Positions 53,293-64,000 of a stretch of 64,000 bases of DNA are shown piece by piece. A program made the translations under genes and the position numbers. The DNA is from Noviherbaspirillum massiliense JC206 (GTDB taxonomy: Bacteria; Pseudomonadota; Gammaproteobacteria; Burkholderiales; Burkholderiaceae_D). Under the pieces are notes generated by a model. It did not search any database. It was not told the origin of the DNA and was given only the letters and a program-made list of their open reading frames with translations. Location of the stretch: contig NZ_HE978634.1 in assembly GCF_000312045.1 (NCBI RefSeq), positions 1,544,098 to 1,608,097 on the forward strand. The letters are read 5' to 3'. Position 1 is the stretch's first letter. Every line of letters begins with the position of its first letter.

Positions 53293-54633
53293 TCATCGCC
53301 GGACTGGCGTCACGCGCCAGATCGTATTGCCCACGTCATCGGCCACCAGCAGTGCGCCGGTGCGGTCGACCGCCACACCCACCGGCCTGCCCCGGGCATC
53401 GCCTTCGGGGCTCAGGAATCCGGTCAGGATGTCTTCCGCGCCGCCGCTCGGCATGCCGTTGGTGAATGGGACGAAGATCACCTTGTAGCCGCTGCGCGGC
53501 TTGCGGTTCCAGGAACCGTGCTGGCCGATGAAGGCGCCACCCTCGTAGCGCTTGGGGAACAGGCTGCCCTGATAGAAGGTCAGGCCGAGCGATGCGGTAT
53601 GCGCGCCGAGCGCGTAGTCCGGCACGATGGCTTTCTCCACCAGGTCCGGGCGCTGCGGCTTGACCCGGTCATCCACATGCCGGCCGTAGTAGCTGTAGGG
53701 CCAGCCGTAGAATCCGCCCTCCTTCACCGAGGTCATGTAATCCGGCACGAGGTCGTTGCCGAGTTCATCGCGCTCGTTGACGGCCACCCAGAGCGCGCCG
53801 CTTTGCGGCTGCCAGGACAAACCGTTCGGGTTGCGCAAGCCGGAGGCGAACAGGCGTGTGCTGCCCGTCGCCGGATCGATTTCGAGGATGGCGGCGCGAT
53901 TGGTCTCGTTTTCAATCCCGTTTTCCGCGGCATTGCTGTTGGAGCCGACCGTCGCGTACAGGCGGCGGCCGTCACGGCTGGCGATCAGGTCCTTGGTCCA
54001 GTGGTGATTGATCGGGCCGGCCGGCAGATCGGCTACCTTCACTCCGGGCTGAGTGATCTGCGTTGCGCCCGGCGTATAGGGGAAGCGCACGACGGCATCG
54101 GAATTCGCGACATAGAAGTCATTGCCGACCAGCGCCATCCCGAAGGGAGAATTCAAGCCTTGCAAGAAGACGGTGCGCGTCTCGGGGACGCCATCGCCAT
54201 TGGCATCACGCAGCAGGGTGATGCGATTGGCGCTCGGCACGCCCGCGCCTGCGCGTTTCATCACCTGCTTGGTGATCCATCCCTTGATGCCCTTTCCATC
54301 CTCGGGCTTGGGCGGGGCATTCGTTTCCGCCACGAGCACATCGCCGTTGGGAAGCACATGCAGCCAGCGCGGATGCTCCAGGCCGGTTGCAAAGGCCTGC
54401 ACGGAAAAGCCGGCGGCCGCCTGCGGCTTTCCTCCCTCGGGCCAGCCTTTTGCCGGGGCAATGTTCACCGTCGGAATCATGGATTTGTCGGGTGGCGGCA
54501 GGGTTGGCTTGGGCCCGATTCCCGCCTCCACCGGCAGCGTCCGCATTTCACTGCAGCCGACGAGGATGGCGGCGGTCAGGAAAACCGCCTTCATCCATGC
54601 ACTCCCGCGGCTGGACTCGGTGGTGTTGTTCAT
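53293..54633 (-). CDS. PQQ-dependent sugar/sorbosone dehydrogenase-family lipoprotein
   Basis: A 446-residue six-bladed beta-propeller protein. The N-terminus has a lipobox (AAILVGC, Cys27). Family motifs are [48 protein letters not shown] with the catalytic-type His, [39 protein letters not shown] and [20 protein letters not shown]. It should oxidise aldoses or similar sugars in the periplasm with bound PQQ. No PQQ synthesis gene is in the window. ATG 54633 has GGAG eight bases upstream; ATG 54594 is an alternative. The receptor gene follows at once. Confidence 0.88.
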   Translation of the reverse strand: MNNTTESSRGSAWMKAVFLTAAILVGCSEMRTLPVEAGIGPKPTLPPPDKSMIPTVNIAPAKGWPEGGKPQAAAGFSVQAFATGLEHPRWLHVLPNGDVLVAETNAPPKPEDGKGIKGWITKQVMKRAGAGVPSANRITLLRDANGDGVPETRTVFLQGLNSPFGMALVGNDFYVANSDAVVRFPYTPGATQITQPGVKVADLPAGPINHHWTKDLIASRDGRRLYATVGSNSNAAENGIENETNRAAILEIDPATGSTRLFASGLRNPNGLSWQPQSGALWVAVNERDELGNDLVPDYMTSVKEGGFYGWPYSYYGRHVDDRVKPQRPDLVEKAIVPDYALGAHTASLGLTFYQGSLFPKRYEGGAFIGQHGSWNRKPRSGYKVIFVPFTNGMPSGGAEDILTGFLSPEGDARGRPVGVAVDRTGALLVADDVGNTIWRVTPVRR

Positions 54634-54783
54634 CAGGATTCTCCAGTAATGACATAGGCGAGCTTGCGCGTCTTGCGCTAGAACATAAGCAGGCAGTGGG
54701 CAACGCGTAGGATGTTCGAATCGGGCACATGTGCAAAAGGGCCTGCCACGCATTGGAATCCGTTATTGTTCAGCCGGGGACTG

Positions 54784-56211
54784 ATGATGGAGTTGACGAC
54801 GATCAATTCACGATCCTTCCGCCCCACACTGCGCGGAATCATCCGGCTGGCCTGCGGATGGTTTCTGGCTTGGCTGTCCATTGCAGCCTGGGCCGCGCCG
54901 GCGCCGGTGCTGGCTCTGACGATCGACGGGGCCATCAGTCCCGCCACCGCCGATTACGCGGTGCGCGGCATCGGCCGCGCCGAACGCGACGGCGCACAGC
55001 TGGTCGTGCTCAGCATCGACACGCCGGGCGGCCTCGACACCTCGATGCGTTCCATTATCAAGGCCATCCTGTCGTCGCCGGTCCCGGTTGCCACCTATGT
55101 CGCACCGGGTGGCGCGCGTGCCGCCAGTGCCGGCACCTATATCCTGTATGCCAGCCATGTCGCGGCAATGGCTTCCGGTACCAACCTCGGCGCGGCCACC
55201 CCGGTGCAGATCGGCGGCCCCTCGTCGCCCGCGGAACCGGGAGGTCCGACCCGCGACAAGAATGAAGGAAAGAACAACGGGGACAAGAAAACGTCGGAGG
55301 ATGCCACGACTTCGCCCATGACCCGCAAGCAGGTCAATGATGCCGCTGCCTATATCCGCGGACTGGCGCAGCTGCGCGGCAGAAATGCCGAATGGGCGGA
55401 AAAGGCGGTGCGCGAAGCGGTCAGCCTGCCGGCGCAGGAAGCCCTGAAGCTGCATGTGATCGACACCATCGCCGACGATCTCCCGGACCTGCTGAAGCAA
55501 CTCGACGGGCGCAAGCTCAGCGTGCAGGGTCAAGCCCGGCAACTGCATACCGCGGGCGCCGCGATTCTCCATTACGAACCCGACTGGCGCGTGCGCCTGC
55601 TGGCGGTGATCACCGATCCCGGCATTGCCCTGCTTTTGCTGGCAATCGGCATTTATGGCCTGGTATTCGAATTCATGGCGCCGGGCATGGTGCTTCCCGG
55701 CGTGCTGGGCGGCATCTGCCTGCTGCTCGCCCTGTATGCGCTGCAGCTTCTGCCGGTCAACTATGCCGGCCTCGCGCTGATCGTGCTCGGCATCGCCTTC
55801 ATGATTTCGGAAACCTTCCTGCCAAGCGGGGTGCTGGGGCTGGGCGGCGTTGCCGCCTTCGTCATCGGTGCCGTGATCCTGATCGATACCGAGCTGCCGG
55901 GCTTCGGCGTGCCGCCGGCGATGATCGCCACCATCGCCCTGCTCGGCGTCCTGCTGGTACTGGGAGCTGCCGGCATCGCCATGCGTACGCGCCGGCGCAA
56001 GGTCGTGATCGGCGAAGGCGAGATGGTGGGACTGGTCGCGGAAGTAGTGGCCGCCACTTCCGACGGCGGATGGGCCCACGTCCACGGCGAGAACTGGCGG
56101 GTGACGAGCAAGACGCCCCTGCAGCCGACGCAAAAGGTGCGGGTGCTGGCGAGACACGGACTGGTGCTGAACGTGGCGCCCATCGAACATCACACAGGAG
56201 ACCAGGCATGA
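54784..56211 (+). CDS. NfeD family membrane-bound serine protease
   Basis: A 475-residue protein. After a signal peptide or anchor come a ClpP-type protease domain (about 30-250) with [16 protein letters not shown] and the nucleophile region [15 protein letters not shown], then four membrane segments (about 265-380), and an OB-fold NfeD domain at the C-terminus ([27 protein letters not shown]). The archaeal homologue cleaves the hydrophobic tail of a partner stomatin. The next gene encodes just such a slipin and overlaps by four bases. A charged, low-complexity insert ([15 protein letters not shown]) interrupts the protease domain. Start is ATG 54784 or 54787. Confidence 0.92.
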   Translation: MMELTTINSRSFRPTLRGIIRLACGWFLAWLSIAAWAAPAPVLALTIDGAISPATADYAVRGIGRAERDGAQLVVLSIDTPGGLDTSMRSIIKAILSSPVPVATYVAPGGARAASAGTYILYASHVAAMASGTNLGAATPVQIGGPSSPAEPGGPTRDKNEGKNNGDKKTSEDATTSPMTRKQVNDAAAYIRGLAQLRGRNAEWAEKAVREAVSLPAQEALKLHVIDTIADDLPDLLKQLDGRKLSVQGQARQLHTAGAAILHYEPDWRVRLLAVITDPGIALLLLAIGIYGLVFEFMAPGMVLPGVLGGICLLLALYALQLLPVNYAGLALIVLGIAFMISETFLPSGVLGLGGVAAFVIGAVILIDTELPGFGVPPAMIATIALLGVLLVLGAAGIAMRTRRRKVVIGEGEMVGLVAEVVAATSDGGWAHVHGENWRVTSKTPLQPTQKVRVLARHGLVLNVAPIEHHTGDQA

Positions 56212-56978
56212 TTTTCCAGATCGGTTCCATCGTCATTGTCCTGCTGATTCTCGCGGTGCTTGGATCGGCGATCCGCATCCTGCGCGAGTACGAGCGCGGC
56301 GTCGTGTTCCAGCTCGGCCGGTTCTGGAAGGTGAAAGGACCCGGACTGGTGCTCCTGATCCCCTACATCCAGCAGATGGTGCGGGTGGACTTGCGGACCG
56401 TCGTGCTGGATGTGCCGACCCAGGACGTGATCTCGCGCGACAATGTATCCGTGAAGGTGAATGCAGTCGTCTATTTCCGCGTGGTCGATCCGCAGAGGGC
56501 CATCATCCAGGTTGCGAATTTCCACGAAGCGACCAGCCAGCTTGCCCAGACTACCCTGCGCGCGGTACTGGGCAAGCATGAGCTCGACGACATGCTGGCC
56601 GAGCGCGAGCGCCTGAACCTGGACATCCAGCAGGTGCTCGATGCGCAGACCGATGTCTGGGGCATCAAGGTAACGAACGTGGAAATCAAGCATGTCGACC
56701 TGAACGAATCCATGGTGCGTGCCATCGCCCGCCAGGCAGAGGCGGAGCGCGAGCGCCGCGCCAAGGTGATCCATGCAGAGGGCGAACTGCAGGCGTCGGA
56801 AAAGCTGATGCAGGCGGCCCATGTACTGGCCCAGCAGCCGGGTGCCATGCAGCTGCGCTACATGCAGACCCTCAGCACCATTGCCGGGGATCGCTCGTCG
56901 ACCATCGTGTTTCCGCTGCCGATCGAAATGCTGGGCGGCATGGCGGAGTTTCTGAAGAAGGGCGAGCCCAAGGCATGA
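56208..56978 (+). CDS. Slipin/stomatin-like SPFH protein
   Basis: A 256-residue membrane protein of the SPFH family. One N-terminal membrane segment ([18 protein letters not shown]) is followed by the stomatin domain with [34 protein letters not shown] and [23 protein letters not shown], then a coiled-coil stretch rich in Glu/Arg/Ala ([20 protein letters not shown]). It forms ring-like membrane microdomains with its NfeD partner. Its ATG overlaps the NfeD stop, and AGGAG lies seven bases upstream. Confidence 0.94.
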   Translation: MIFQIGSIVIVLLILAVLGSAIRILREYERGVVFQLGRFWKVKGPGLVLLIPYIQQMVRVDLRTVVLDVPTQDVISRDNVSVKVNAVVYFRVVDPQRAIIQVANFHEATSQLAQTTLRAVLGKHELDDMLAERERLNLDIQQVLDAQTDVWGIKVTNVEIKHVDLNESMVRAIARQAEAERERRAKVIHAEGELQASEKLMQAAHVLAQQPGAMQLRYMQTLSTIAGDRSSTIVFPLPIEMLGGMAEFLKKGEPKA

Positions 56979-57217
56979 CCGCGCTGCAAGTGCGCGTCAG
57001 CCGGGTCAATGCGAGTCGCGAAATTTTTACAAAACTGCGTACAACTTGCTTCATCGCTGCCTGAGACTTTCGCGCCCTCGATTCCGGGAAAAACAAGATC
57101 GCGGTCCATTCCCCGGCATGTATTTCCCGTCCGCACGACATCTTTTCCTGATCGAAATGCATTTGCTGGAATGGGAAGACACGGCGAGGCAGGCATGCTT
57201 CTTTCTTGAGTTCGTCT

Positions 57218-57249
57218 CTTTCGAAACCGGATGATGCTCCGCCCCATAA
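57218..57249 (+). promoter_or_regulatory. Candidate sigma32 promoter 1 of dnaK
   Basis: CCCCATAA (57242-57249) matches the sigma32 -10 consensus CCCCATnT closely. A weak -35 (CTTTCGAAA, ending at 57226) precedes it by 15 bases. Read by eye. Confidence 0.45.
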
Positions 57250-57265
57250 GCCGGAGCGCCTCAGT

Positions 57266-57292
57266 CTTGAGCCGCTCTTCAACTCCCCTGCT
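57266..57292 (+). promoter_or_regulatory. Candidate sigma32 promoter 2 of dnaK
   Basis: CTTGAG (57266-57271) and CCCCTGCT (57285-57292) are separated by 13 bases, a spacing seen in sigma32 promoters. The start of transcription would be about 78 bases upstream of the coding start. Both elements carry one or two mismatches. Confidence 0.4.
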
Positions 57293-57377
57293 CTGCGGCT
57301 ACACTGAAATCGGATGAGGATCGCATTCCTCTGCAGCTCCCATTGCCCATCAAGTTTTTTTCGAAGGAGAAACGATT

Positions 57378-59309
<1,932 letters not shown>

Positions 59310-59320
59310 CACACATGGCC

Positions 59321-59351
59321 CATGCCGGGCCGGATACTCCGGTCCGGCATG
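59321..59351. terminator. Bidirectional terminator between dnaK and the HdeD-like gene
   Basis: CATGCCGGGCCGG (59321-59333) pairs with CCGGTCCGGCATG (59339-59351) around a five-base loop. The stem is 13 pairs with one G-U. It lies between convergent stop codons. Confidence 0.72.
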
Positions 59352-59375
59352 TCTTCCGCAGTGGAGCCATGCTGC

Positions 59376-59981
59376 TTACACCGGTCGCGGCTGCGCGGAC
59401 GAAGACCGCCGGTCCGGCGTGACCCGCCTTTCTACCGGCGGGCGGCGTGCTGCCATTCCCCGGATGCGAAACGCCGCCGCCAGCAGGAGCGCGCCGGTCA
59501 GAACCGCGTAGAAGCTGATCAGCCAGATCAGCGCGAGCGCGCCTGCGCCCGGGAACAGGAACGCCAGCACGCCGAATATCACGGATGCCGCTCCGTTCAG
59601 CGCCAGCATCCATTCATGGCGGATGGCCTTGCGCAGCCGGATGGCTGCGACGATGTCCAGCATGCCCGAAACCAGCGCATTGGCGCCGATCAGCAGCACC
59701 AGCACGATTGCCGTCAGGGCTGGATGCACGGCGGCGATCACGCCGGCACCGAGGGCCGCGAGGCCCAGCATCAGGAGCAGTCCCCAGTCTTCGTGGCGCT
59801 TGCGGTTGCGCAGCGCGCCGATCACCGACACCGCTCCGCCCAGCAAGGCATAGGCGGCAAACAGCGCGATCAGCCCGAGCAGCGTCAGGCCGGGCCAGAT
59901 CAGCGCAAGCACGCCGAACAGGATGGCGATGACGCCGCGCAGCGCGAGTATCCACCAGGAAGCCGAAAGTATCTGATCCAT
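59376..59981 (-). CDS. HdeD family acid-resistance-type membrane protein (DUF308)
   Basis: A 201-residue protein with six membrane segments in three similar pairs (WWILALRGVIAILFGVLALIWPG; LLLMLGLAALGAGVIAAVHPA; MLALNGAASVIFGVLAFLFPG), the internal repeat of the HdeD/DUF308 family. E. coli HdeD contributes to acid survival at high cell density. A basic, Arg/Pro-rich tail (ARRPPVERRVTPDRRSS) is extra. The ATG at 59981 has a perfect AGGAGG eight bases upstream. It is convergent with dnaK. Confidence 0.88.
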   Translation of the reverse strand: MDQILSASWWILALRGVIAILFGVLALIWPGLTLLGLIALFAAYALLGGAVSVIGALRNRKRHEDWGLLLMLGLAALGAGVIAAVHPALTAIVLVLLIGANALVSGMLDIVAAIRLRKAIRHEWMLALNGAASVIFGVLAFLFPGAGALALIWLISFYAVLTGALLLAAAFRIRGMAARRPPVERRVTPDRRSSSAQPRPV

Positions 59982-60081
59982 GTTGTCTTCCTCCTTGGAC
60001 ACCCGGATCTCGCAATCCGCATGCCAGCAGCGGTGTCTGCGATTGCTTCATCCCCGGAAACCGGCAGCGACGATCGCGACC

Positions 60082-60411
60082 TCAGCTGGTGTGCACCCTG
60101 CCGCGCACCGCGACCGTCGCCTGCAATTCGGTTTCTAGTTCATGGATGCGCTGCAACAGCATGAGCGCGACCGCGGTGCCATGCCGGTCCAGTTCGAAGT
60201 CTTCGCGCAAGCGCCGTGCCGTGCGCGCCACCACCACGTAATTCAGATGAAAGGAAGGCGCGGGAGCCTGGACGTCGACCGGCGTGATCACGCCCCACTC
60301 CATCAGCTCGCGCAGTTCATCCAGGGACAATCCGGACATTTCCGCAAGATGTTCGATCGAGCAGGCATCCGTCTCGTTGAGCCAGATCGGATCGGTCACC
60401 TCTATCCTCAT
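60082..60411 (-). CDS. cbpM: Chaperone modulator CbpM
   Basis: A 109-residue protein of the CbpM family, which binds the J-domain of CbpA and blocks its co-chaperone activity. The conserved N-terminus ([30 protein letters not shown]) is a MerR-like winged helix and is followed by a C-terminal coiled coil. Its ATG overlaps the cbpA stop by four bases (ATGA), so toxin-antitoxin-like stoichiometry of the two proteins is maintained by coupling. Confidence 0.93.
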   Translation of the reverse strand: MRIEVTDPIWLNETDACSIEHLAEMSGLSLDELRELMEWGVITPVDVQAPAPSFHLNYVVVARTARRLREDFELDRHGTAVALMLLQRIHELETELQATVAVRGRVHTS

Positions 60412-61352
60412 TGTTTCGCTCCTTGCGCCGGATGCTGGCGCGGATTGAAATGCGAAGCGGCGGCGAGCTGCTCGAACAGTTCCCGCTCGCGCGCACTCAG
60501 GACTTTCGGCACGTCGATATGAACGACGGCATACAGGTCGCCCGCGCTGCCATCGGCTGCCGGCAGGCCGCGCCTGGACAGCCGCAGCTGCTTGCCCGCG
60601 CCGGTACCCGGCTGGACTTTCAGTTCGACCGGGCCGCCCAGCGTCGGCAGCTCGACCTTCGCGCCCAGGACTGCTTCCCACGGCGCCAGCAGGAGGTCGA
60701 CATACAAGTCGCGTCCGCTGACCCGGTACAAGGGGTGCGGCGCGAATTCGACGACGACATACAGATCGCCGGGCTTGCCGCCGTTCATTCCGGGGCCGCC
60801 CTTTCCGGGCAGCCGCAGCCGCTGCCCGTCCGTCACGCCTTTCGGCAGGTTGATGCGGAAGTTGCGCGGCACGCGATGGGTCAGGCCGTGCTGGTCCTGC
60901 TCCGGCAGATCCACCGTGACATCGATGCCGCCGCCGCGGTAGACCTGCTCGAGCGTGACGGTCGCCCTCACTTCATAGTCCTGGCCGGGTATCGGAAAGC
61001 TGGCACGTGCGCCGCCATGGCGGCGCGCACCGGCAAAGGCGGAAAGAATATCCGCCAGATCGACATCGTCGTAGAAGGATTCTTCCCCGCCGAAATGCTG
61101 TCTCCAGTCAGGCGGCGGCGTGAACTCCTCGCCAGCCTGGCGCCTGCCGAGGCTGTCGTATTCCCTGCGCTTCTCCGGATCCTTCAGCGTGGCATAGGCT
61201 TCCGCGACTTCCTTGAATTTCTCTTCCGCCTTGGGATCCTTGGAGACGTCCGGATGATATTGGTGGGCAAGCTTGCGATAGGCTTTCTTGATGTCGGCCT
61301 CGCTCGCCGTCCGTTCAACGCCGAGAATCTGGTAGTAATCCTTGAACTTCAT
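60408..61352 (-). CDS. cbpA: DnaJ-class co-chaperone CbpA
   Basis: A 314-residue J-domain protein. The J-domain occupies about residues 1-70 with the HPD motif in [16 protein letters not shown] Gly/Phe-poor linker leads to two beta-sandwich C-terminal domains ([44 protein letters not shown]), without the zinc finger of DnaJ. It recruits DnaK to clients and may bind curved DNA. The frame runs to 61424, but ATG 61352 starts the standard [12 protein letters not shown]. It lies about 1 kb from dnaK on the opposite strand. Confidence 0.95.
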   Translation of the reverse strand: MKFKDYYQILGVERTASEADIKKAYRKLAHQYHPDVSKDPKAEEKFKEVAEAYATLKDPEKRREYDSLGRRQAGEEFTPPPDWRQHFGGEESFYDDVDLADILSAFAGARRHGGARASFPIPGQDYEVRATVTLEQVYRGGGIDVTVDLPEQDQHGLTHRVPRNFRINLPKGVTDGQRLRLPGKGGPGMNGGKPGDLYVVVEFAPHPLYRVSGRDLYVDLLLAPWEAVLGAKVELPTLGGPVELKVQPGTGAGKQLRLSRRGLPAADGSAGDLYAVVHIDVPKVLSARERELFEQLAAASHFNPRQHPAQGAKQ

Positions 61353-61534
61353 GGAAAGTCCTGGAAACGCGGAAGATTGGGAGTGCCAGCGGGCCGCCGC
61401 TGTTTTCTCCTTTAGTCCGCGCAAGCTTGTTCGAGTTCATGAAGCCCGGACGGCGAACGCCATCGGGGGCCGCCTGTTCGCAAGGCAGGCCTGAAAGGTG
61501 CGGGCTGTCAGGCCCGGAGGGAGACGCTTGAAAG

Positions 61535-61571
61535 CCTTCCGCTTCGTCGTCTGCAGGGGCGAAGCGGAAGG
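61535..61571 (-). terminator. Hairpin downstream of the endopeptidase gene
   Basis: CCTTCCGCTTCG (61535-61546) pairs perfectly with CGAAGCGGAAGG (61560-61571) around a 13-base loop, 38 bases past the stop on the reverse strand. CTTTC follows. It is the strongest stem in this part of the window. Confidence 0.7.
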
Positions 61572-61609
61572 ATGGTTCGGGAGGGATCGGTGTTGCCGGA
61601 ATCCGGAAT

Positions 61610-62542
61610 TCAGACGGTGCTGCTGTTCCGGGACGACTTGCTGCGTGTCTTGGACTTGATGGCCAGTGCGGAAGCCTTGCGGTGCTTGGCAGGGCGCGAT
61701 GCATAGCGCGAGGCCCTTCTGGGTTTGGCCGCAGGCGTCCTTGCCGCAAAGAGCGGCTCTCCGGAAACATAGCGGCGCACGTTTTCCGCATCCAGGATGC
61801 GTGCCGCACTTTCCTTCGCGTTGAGCAAGACCAGCGTGACGCGCTTGCCGGCAGCTTGCATGCGCATGATCAGGCAGCGGCCTGCTTCACGGGTGAAGCC
61901 GGTCTTGGACAGGAGGATGTCCCAGCCGTCACGGCCGACCAGGCGGTTGGTGTTGTGATACTGCACCGGCTGGCCCTTGATGGCGATCTGGTCGCTGGCT
62001 TCGGTGGTGATGCTGGCGATTTCCGGGTACTGCGCTGCCGCCGTTGCCATTTTGAGCAGATCGGCTGCAGTCGAACGGTTGTTCGGCGAGAGGCCGGTCG
62101 GCTCCTCGATGACGGTGTCCTTCATGCCGAGCACAGTCAGCTTTTCCCGCACGGCGGCGACAAAGGCCGGTTTGCCGCCGGGATAAGTACGCGCCAGAGC
62201 AGAAGCCGCGCGATTGTCCGACGACATCAGGGCGAGTTCCAGGATTTCCTTGCGCGGCAGGGTCGTTCCGACCGGCACGCGGGAAGAACTGAATTTGATG
62301 GTGTCGACGTCGGATTCCTCGATGCTGATCAGCTCGTTCATGTCCAGCTTCGCATCCAGCACCACCATCGCAGTCATGAGCTTGGTGAGGGAAGCGATCG
62401 GCACCACTGCGTGGGCATTTTTTTCAACCAGGATCTGGCCGGATTCCTCGTCGAATACGATCGCATGCTGCGAGCTGAAGGGGAGCGCAAACGCGACGGC
62501 ACTCTGGCTTAGCAATAAGGCGATGATTGTTTTTTTCAACAT
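61610..62542 (-). CDS. pbpG: D-alanyl-D-alanine endopeptidase (PbpG/PBP7-like)
   Basis: A 310-residue periplasmic penicillin-binding protein of the low-mass S11 family that trims peptidoglycan cross-links. It has a signal peptide (cleaved near AFA|LPF), the SxxK motif SLTK (51-54), SDN (108-110) and KTG (about 215). A basic, Lys/Arg/Ser-rich tail of about 45 residues (PRRASRYASRPAKHRKAS) follows the enzyme domain and could bind DNA, murein or an anionic polymer. The frame opens at 62581; the ATG at 62542 starts a proper signal peptide. Confidence 0.9.
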   Translation of the reverse strand: MLKKTIIALLLSQSAVAFALPFSSQHAIVFDEESGQILVEKNAHAVVPIASLTKLMTAMVVLDAKLDMNELISIEESDVDTIKFSSSRVPVGTTLPRKEILELALMSSDNRAASALARTYPGGKPAFVAAVREKLTVLGMKDTVIEEPTGLSPNNRSTAADLLKMATAAAQYPEIASITTEASDQIAIKGQPVQYHNTNRLVGRDGWDILLSKTGFTREAGRCLIMRMQAAGKRVTLVLLNAKESAARILDAENVRRYVSGEPLFAARTPAAKPRRASRYASRPAKHRKASALAIKSKTRSKSSRNSSTV

Positions 62543-62819
62543 ACGCAGGCGGAAGATTGGTGGGTTGTTTCGCAAGAGCAATCATAACTTGTTAATGCGA
62601 CGCAACGTTGCACAATCTCATGCCGGCGTGAAATTTTTTTCGCTTTGTTGTGAAGAAGCCTTGAGGATTTTCTAATTCCAAATCCGGCCTTGTGGTACGC
62701 CTGTCTGAGGAAGAAGGCGATGACGCTTCGGCTTTCCCATTACAATCGGGCATCCTCCGGTTCCGCACCGCGGCCGGCCCCCTTCCCGATCAATCAAGAC
62801 AGACAGGAGTGCATTTCCC

Positions 62820-63785
62820 GTGAGCGTTTCCCAAGCATCCTCCAGCCGCATCCTCGTAGTCGGTGCCGGTGCCATCGGCAGCTTCTATGGCGCGGCGCTC
62901 CAGGCGGCGGGCGCAGAAGTTTCCGTTGTTTGCCGCTCGGAACATGACGCTGTTCGCGAGCACGGATTTTTCATAGAAAGCAAGTCGCTCGGGGACCGGC
63001 ATTTCCGCCCGGTGCAGACATTGCGCTCGGTGCAGGACTACCAGGGCGGCGCGCCCGATTACCTGGTACTGAGCGTCAAGGTGGTGGAAGGCACCGATCG
63101 CGCTGCCTTGATCCGCGATGCCGTCGGCCCGGACACCGTGATCGTGCTGATCGAAAACGGGGTGGAGATCGAAGCGGAAATTGCCGAAGCCTTTCCGCGC
63201 AACGAGCTCATCAGTGCCTTGGCATTCGTGCAAGTCAGCCGTACCGGGCCCGGCCGCGTGAAGCACTTCGCCTTCGGCGACCTCGCCTTCGGCAATTTTC
63301 CGAGCGGACTGTCGGAGCGCGCGAAGCGGTTGGCAGCCATGCTGGAAGCGGGTGGCATCAAGGCCAACACCACCGAGGACGTGGTGTCCGCGCGCTGGCA
63401 GAAATGCCTGTGGAATGCGGCGTTCAACCCGATTTCGGTACTGGGTGCCGTGCTCGACACCGACGACATGCTGGGCCCGCCCGACGGCGAAGCACTGGTG
63501 CGGGCCGTCATGCAGGAAATCTGCGCGGTCGCCGCGGCAACCGGCCATCCGCTACCAGCCGCCCTGCCCGAGCAATACATTTCCGCAACCCGCAAGGCAC
63601 CGGCCTACAAGACCAGCATGGCGCTGGATTTCGAAAACGGCCGCCCGATGGAGACTGAAGTAATTCTTGGAAATGCAGTCAGAGCAGGTCGCCGCGAAGG
63701 CGTGCCGATCCCGCGTCTGGAGATGCTGTATTCCCTGATGAAGATGGTCGAGCGCAAGACGGGAAAGACGCCGGCGAAACAATGA
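62820..63785 (+). CDS. 2-dehydropantoate 2-reductase family protein (PanE/ApbA)
   Basis: A 321-residue NADPH-dependent reductase of the PanE/ApbA family. The Rossmann motif is RILVVGAGAIGSFYG (GAGAIG at 15-20). Later, KCLWNAAFNPISVL holds the catalytic Lys-Asn pair and SMALDFENGRPMETEVILG the C-terminal substrate site. Many bacteria encode several such proteins, so a role in pantothenate synthesis is not certain. The start is GTG at 62820 with AGGAG nine bases upstream. It is followed by a DoxX gene 72 bases downstream. Confidence 0.88.
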   Translation: MSVSQASSSRILVVGAGAIGSFYGAALQAAGAEVSVVCRSEHDAVREHGFFIESKSLGDRHFRPVQTLRSVQDYQGGAPDYLVLSVKVVEGTDRAALIRDAVGPDTVIVLIENGVEIEAEIAEAFPRNELISALAFVQVSRTGPGRVKHFAFGDLAFGNFPSGLSERAKRLAAMLEAGGIKANTTEDVVSARWQKCLWNAAFNPISVLGAVLDTDDMLGPPDGEALVRAVMQEICAVAAATGHPLPAALPEQYISATRKAPAYKTSMALDFENGRPMETEVILGNAVRAGRREGVPIPRLEMLYSLMKMVERKTGKTPAKQ

Positions 63786-63857
63786 GAGCGTGCCGATCCG
63801 GGCCCTTTGCGCTAACCTGAAGACGTTGGACGACTTTCATCAATAAAGGAGAACAAG

Positions 63858-64000
63858 ATGAATCGAGGAGACACTGCAGGCGGACACACGGCCGATCTGG
63901 GCAAGCTGGTCCTGCGCCTTTTGCTAGGCGGAATTATTCTTTTCCACGGCATTTCCAAGGTGATCAGCGGCCCGGCCATGATCACGGGACTGGTGGCCAA
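63858..64000 (+). CDS. DoxX family membrane protein, N-terminal part
   Basis: The first 47 codons of a gene that runs past the right edge. The sequence ADLGKLVLRLLLGGIILFHGISKVISG matches the first membrane segment of DoxX family proteins, with the conserved LRLxLGxxxxxHGxxK pattern. The ATG has AAAGGAG upstream. DoxX proteins are four-helix membrane proteins, often linked to quinone or thiol redox. The rest of the gene is not visible. Confidence 0.85.
   Translation, partial: MNRGDTAGGHTADLGKLVLRLLLGGIILFHGISKVISGPAMITGLVA

Larger units (their letters stand above)
56979..57377. other. Upstream region of dnaK
   Basis: A 399-base intergenic region with no gene I would support. The last 160 bases hold two candidate heat-shock promoters (see separate entries). 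The ribosome site AAGGAGA sits eight bases before the dnaK start. No CIRCE-type inverted repeat is seen. Confidence 0.6.

Overview
The window is about 64 kb of GC-rich chromosome with dense, mostly operon-organised genes. Gene content suggests a betaproteobacterium of the Burkholderiales, most likely Oxalobacteraceae-like. This rests on the prkA-yeaH-spoVR block, Kup, an itaconate (rip-type) locus, TamA/TamB, CbpA/CbpM and several CoA-ester catabolic operons. The assignment is inference from gene content, not a database match. I saw no rRNA, tRNA, CRISPR array, insertion sequence or prophage.

Layout. 1-6.3 kb: tail of an unknown gene, an acyl-CoA synthetase, the K+ transporter Kup (reverse) and a fused enoyl-CoA hydratase/3-hydroxyacyl-CoA dehydrogenase closed by a strong terminator. 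6.5-12.3 kb: an AraC-type regulator divergent from a Baeyer-Villiger monooxygenase that is translationally coupled to an HSL-type esterase, then a ferredoxin-NADP reductase and SerA. 12.4-19.4 kb: the prkA-yeaH-spoVR stress operon (reverse), a stand-alone Lon-type AAA+ module and a Ser/Gly-rich exported protein. 19.5-26.1 kb: a LysR regulator divergent from a five-gene itaconate degradation operon. 26.4-29.7 kb: Dps, two multiheme cytochromes c and a hemerythrin. 30.0-36.5 kb: a complete beta-oxidation-type operon (racemase, acyl-CoA dehydrogenase, FadB-like, thiolase) divergent from a TetR regulator, with two near-identical perfect palindromes placed symmetrically between them. 36.7-50.9 kb: VIT1-family transporter, lipoproteins, a bacterial OBAP (DUF1264) protein, TamA-TamB, a CDF cation exporter, a secreted pentapeptide-repeat protein and small proteins. 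51.1-54.6 kb: a TonB-dependent receptor downstream of a PQQ-type sugar dehydrogenase lipoprotein. 54.8-62.5 kb: NfeD-slipin, an orphan dnaK with sigma32-like promoter candidates, HdeD-like protein, CbpM-CbpA and a D-Ala-D-Ala endopeptidase. The window ends with a PanE-type reductase and a truncated DoxX gene.

How the genes work together. Three independent CoA-ester modules (4.2 kb, 20-26 kb, 30-36 kb), an acyl-CoA synthetase and the monooxygenase/esterase pair point to broad use of fatty, branched and dicarboxylic acids. The itaconate locus should convert itaconate to pyruvate and acetyl-CoA. A second theme is stress and envelope maintenance (PrkA system, Dps, DnaK/CbpA/CbpM, NfeD/slipin, Tam). 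The best leads for a second look are the TetR double operator, the itaconate locus with its extra acyl-CoA dehydrogenase, the dehydrogenase/receptor pair that may depend on imported PQQ, the orphan Lon AAA+ module, and the Ser/Gly-rich exported protein.
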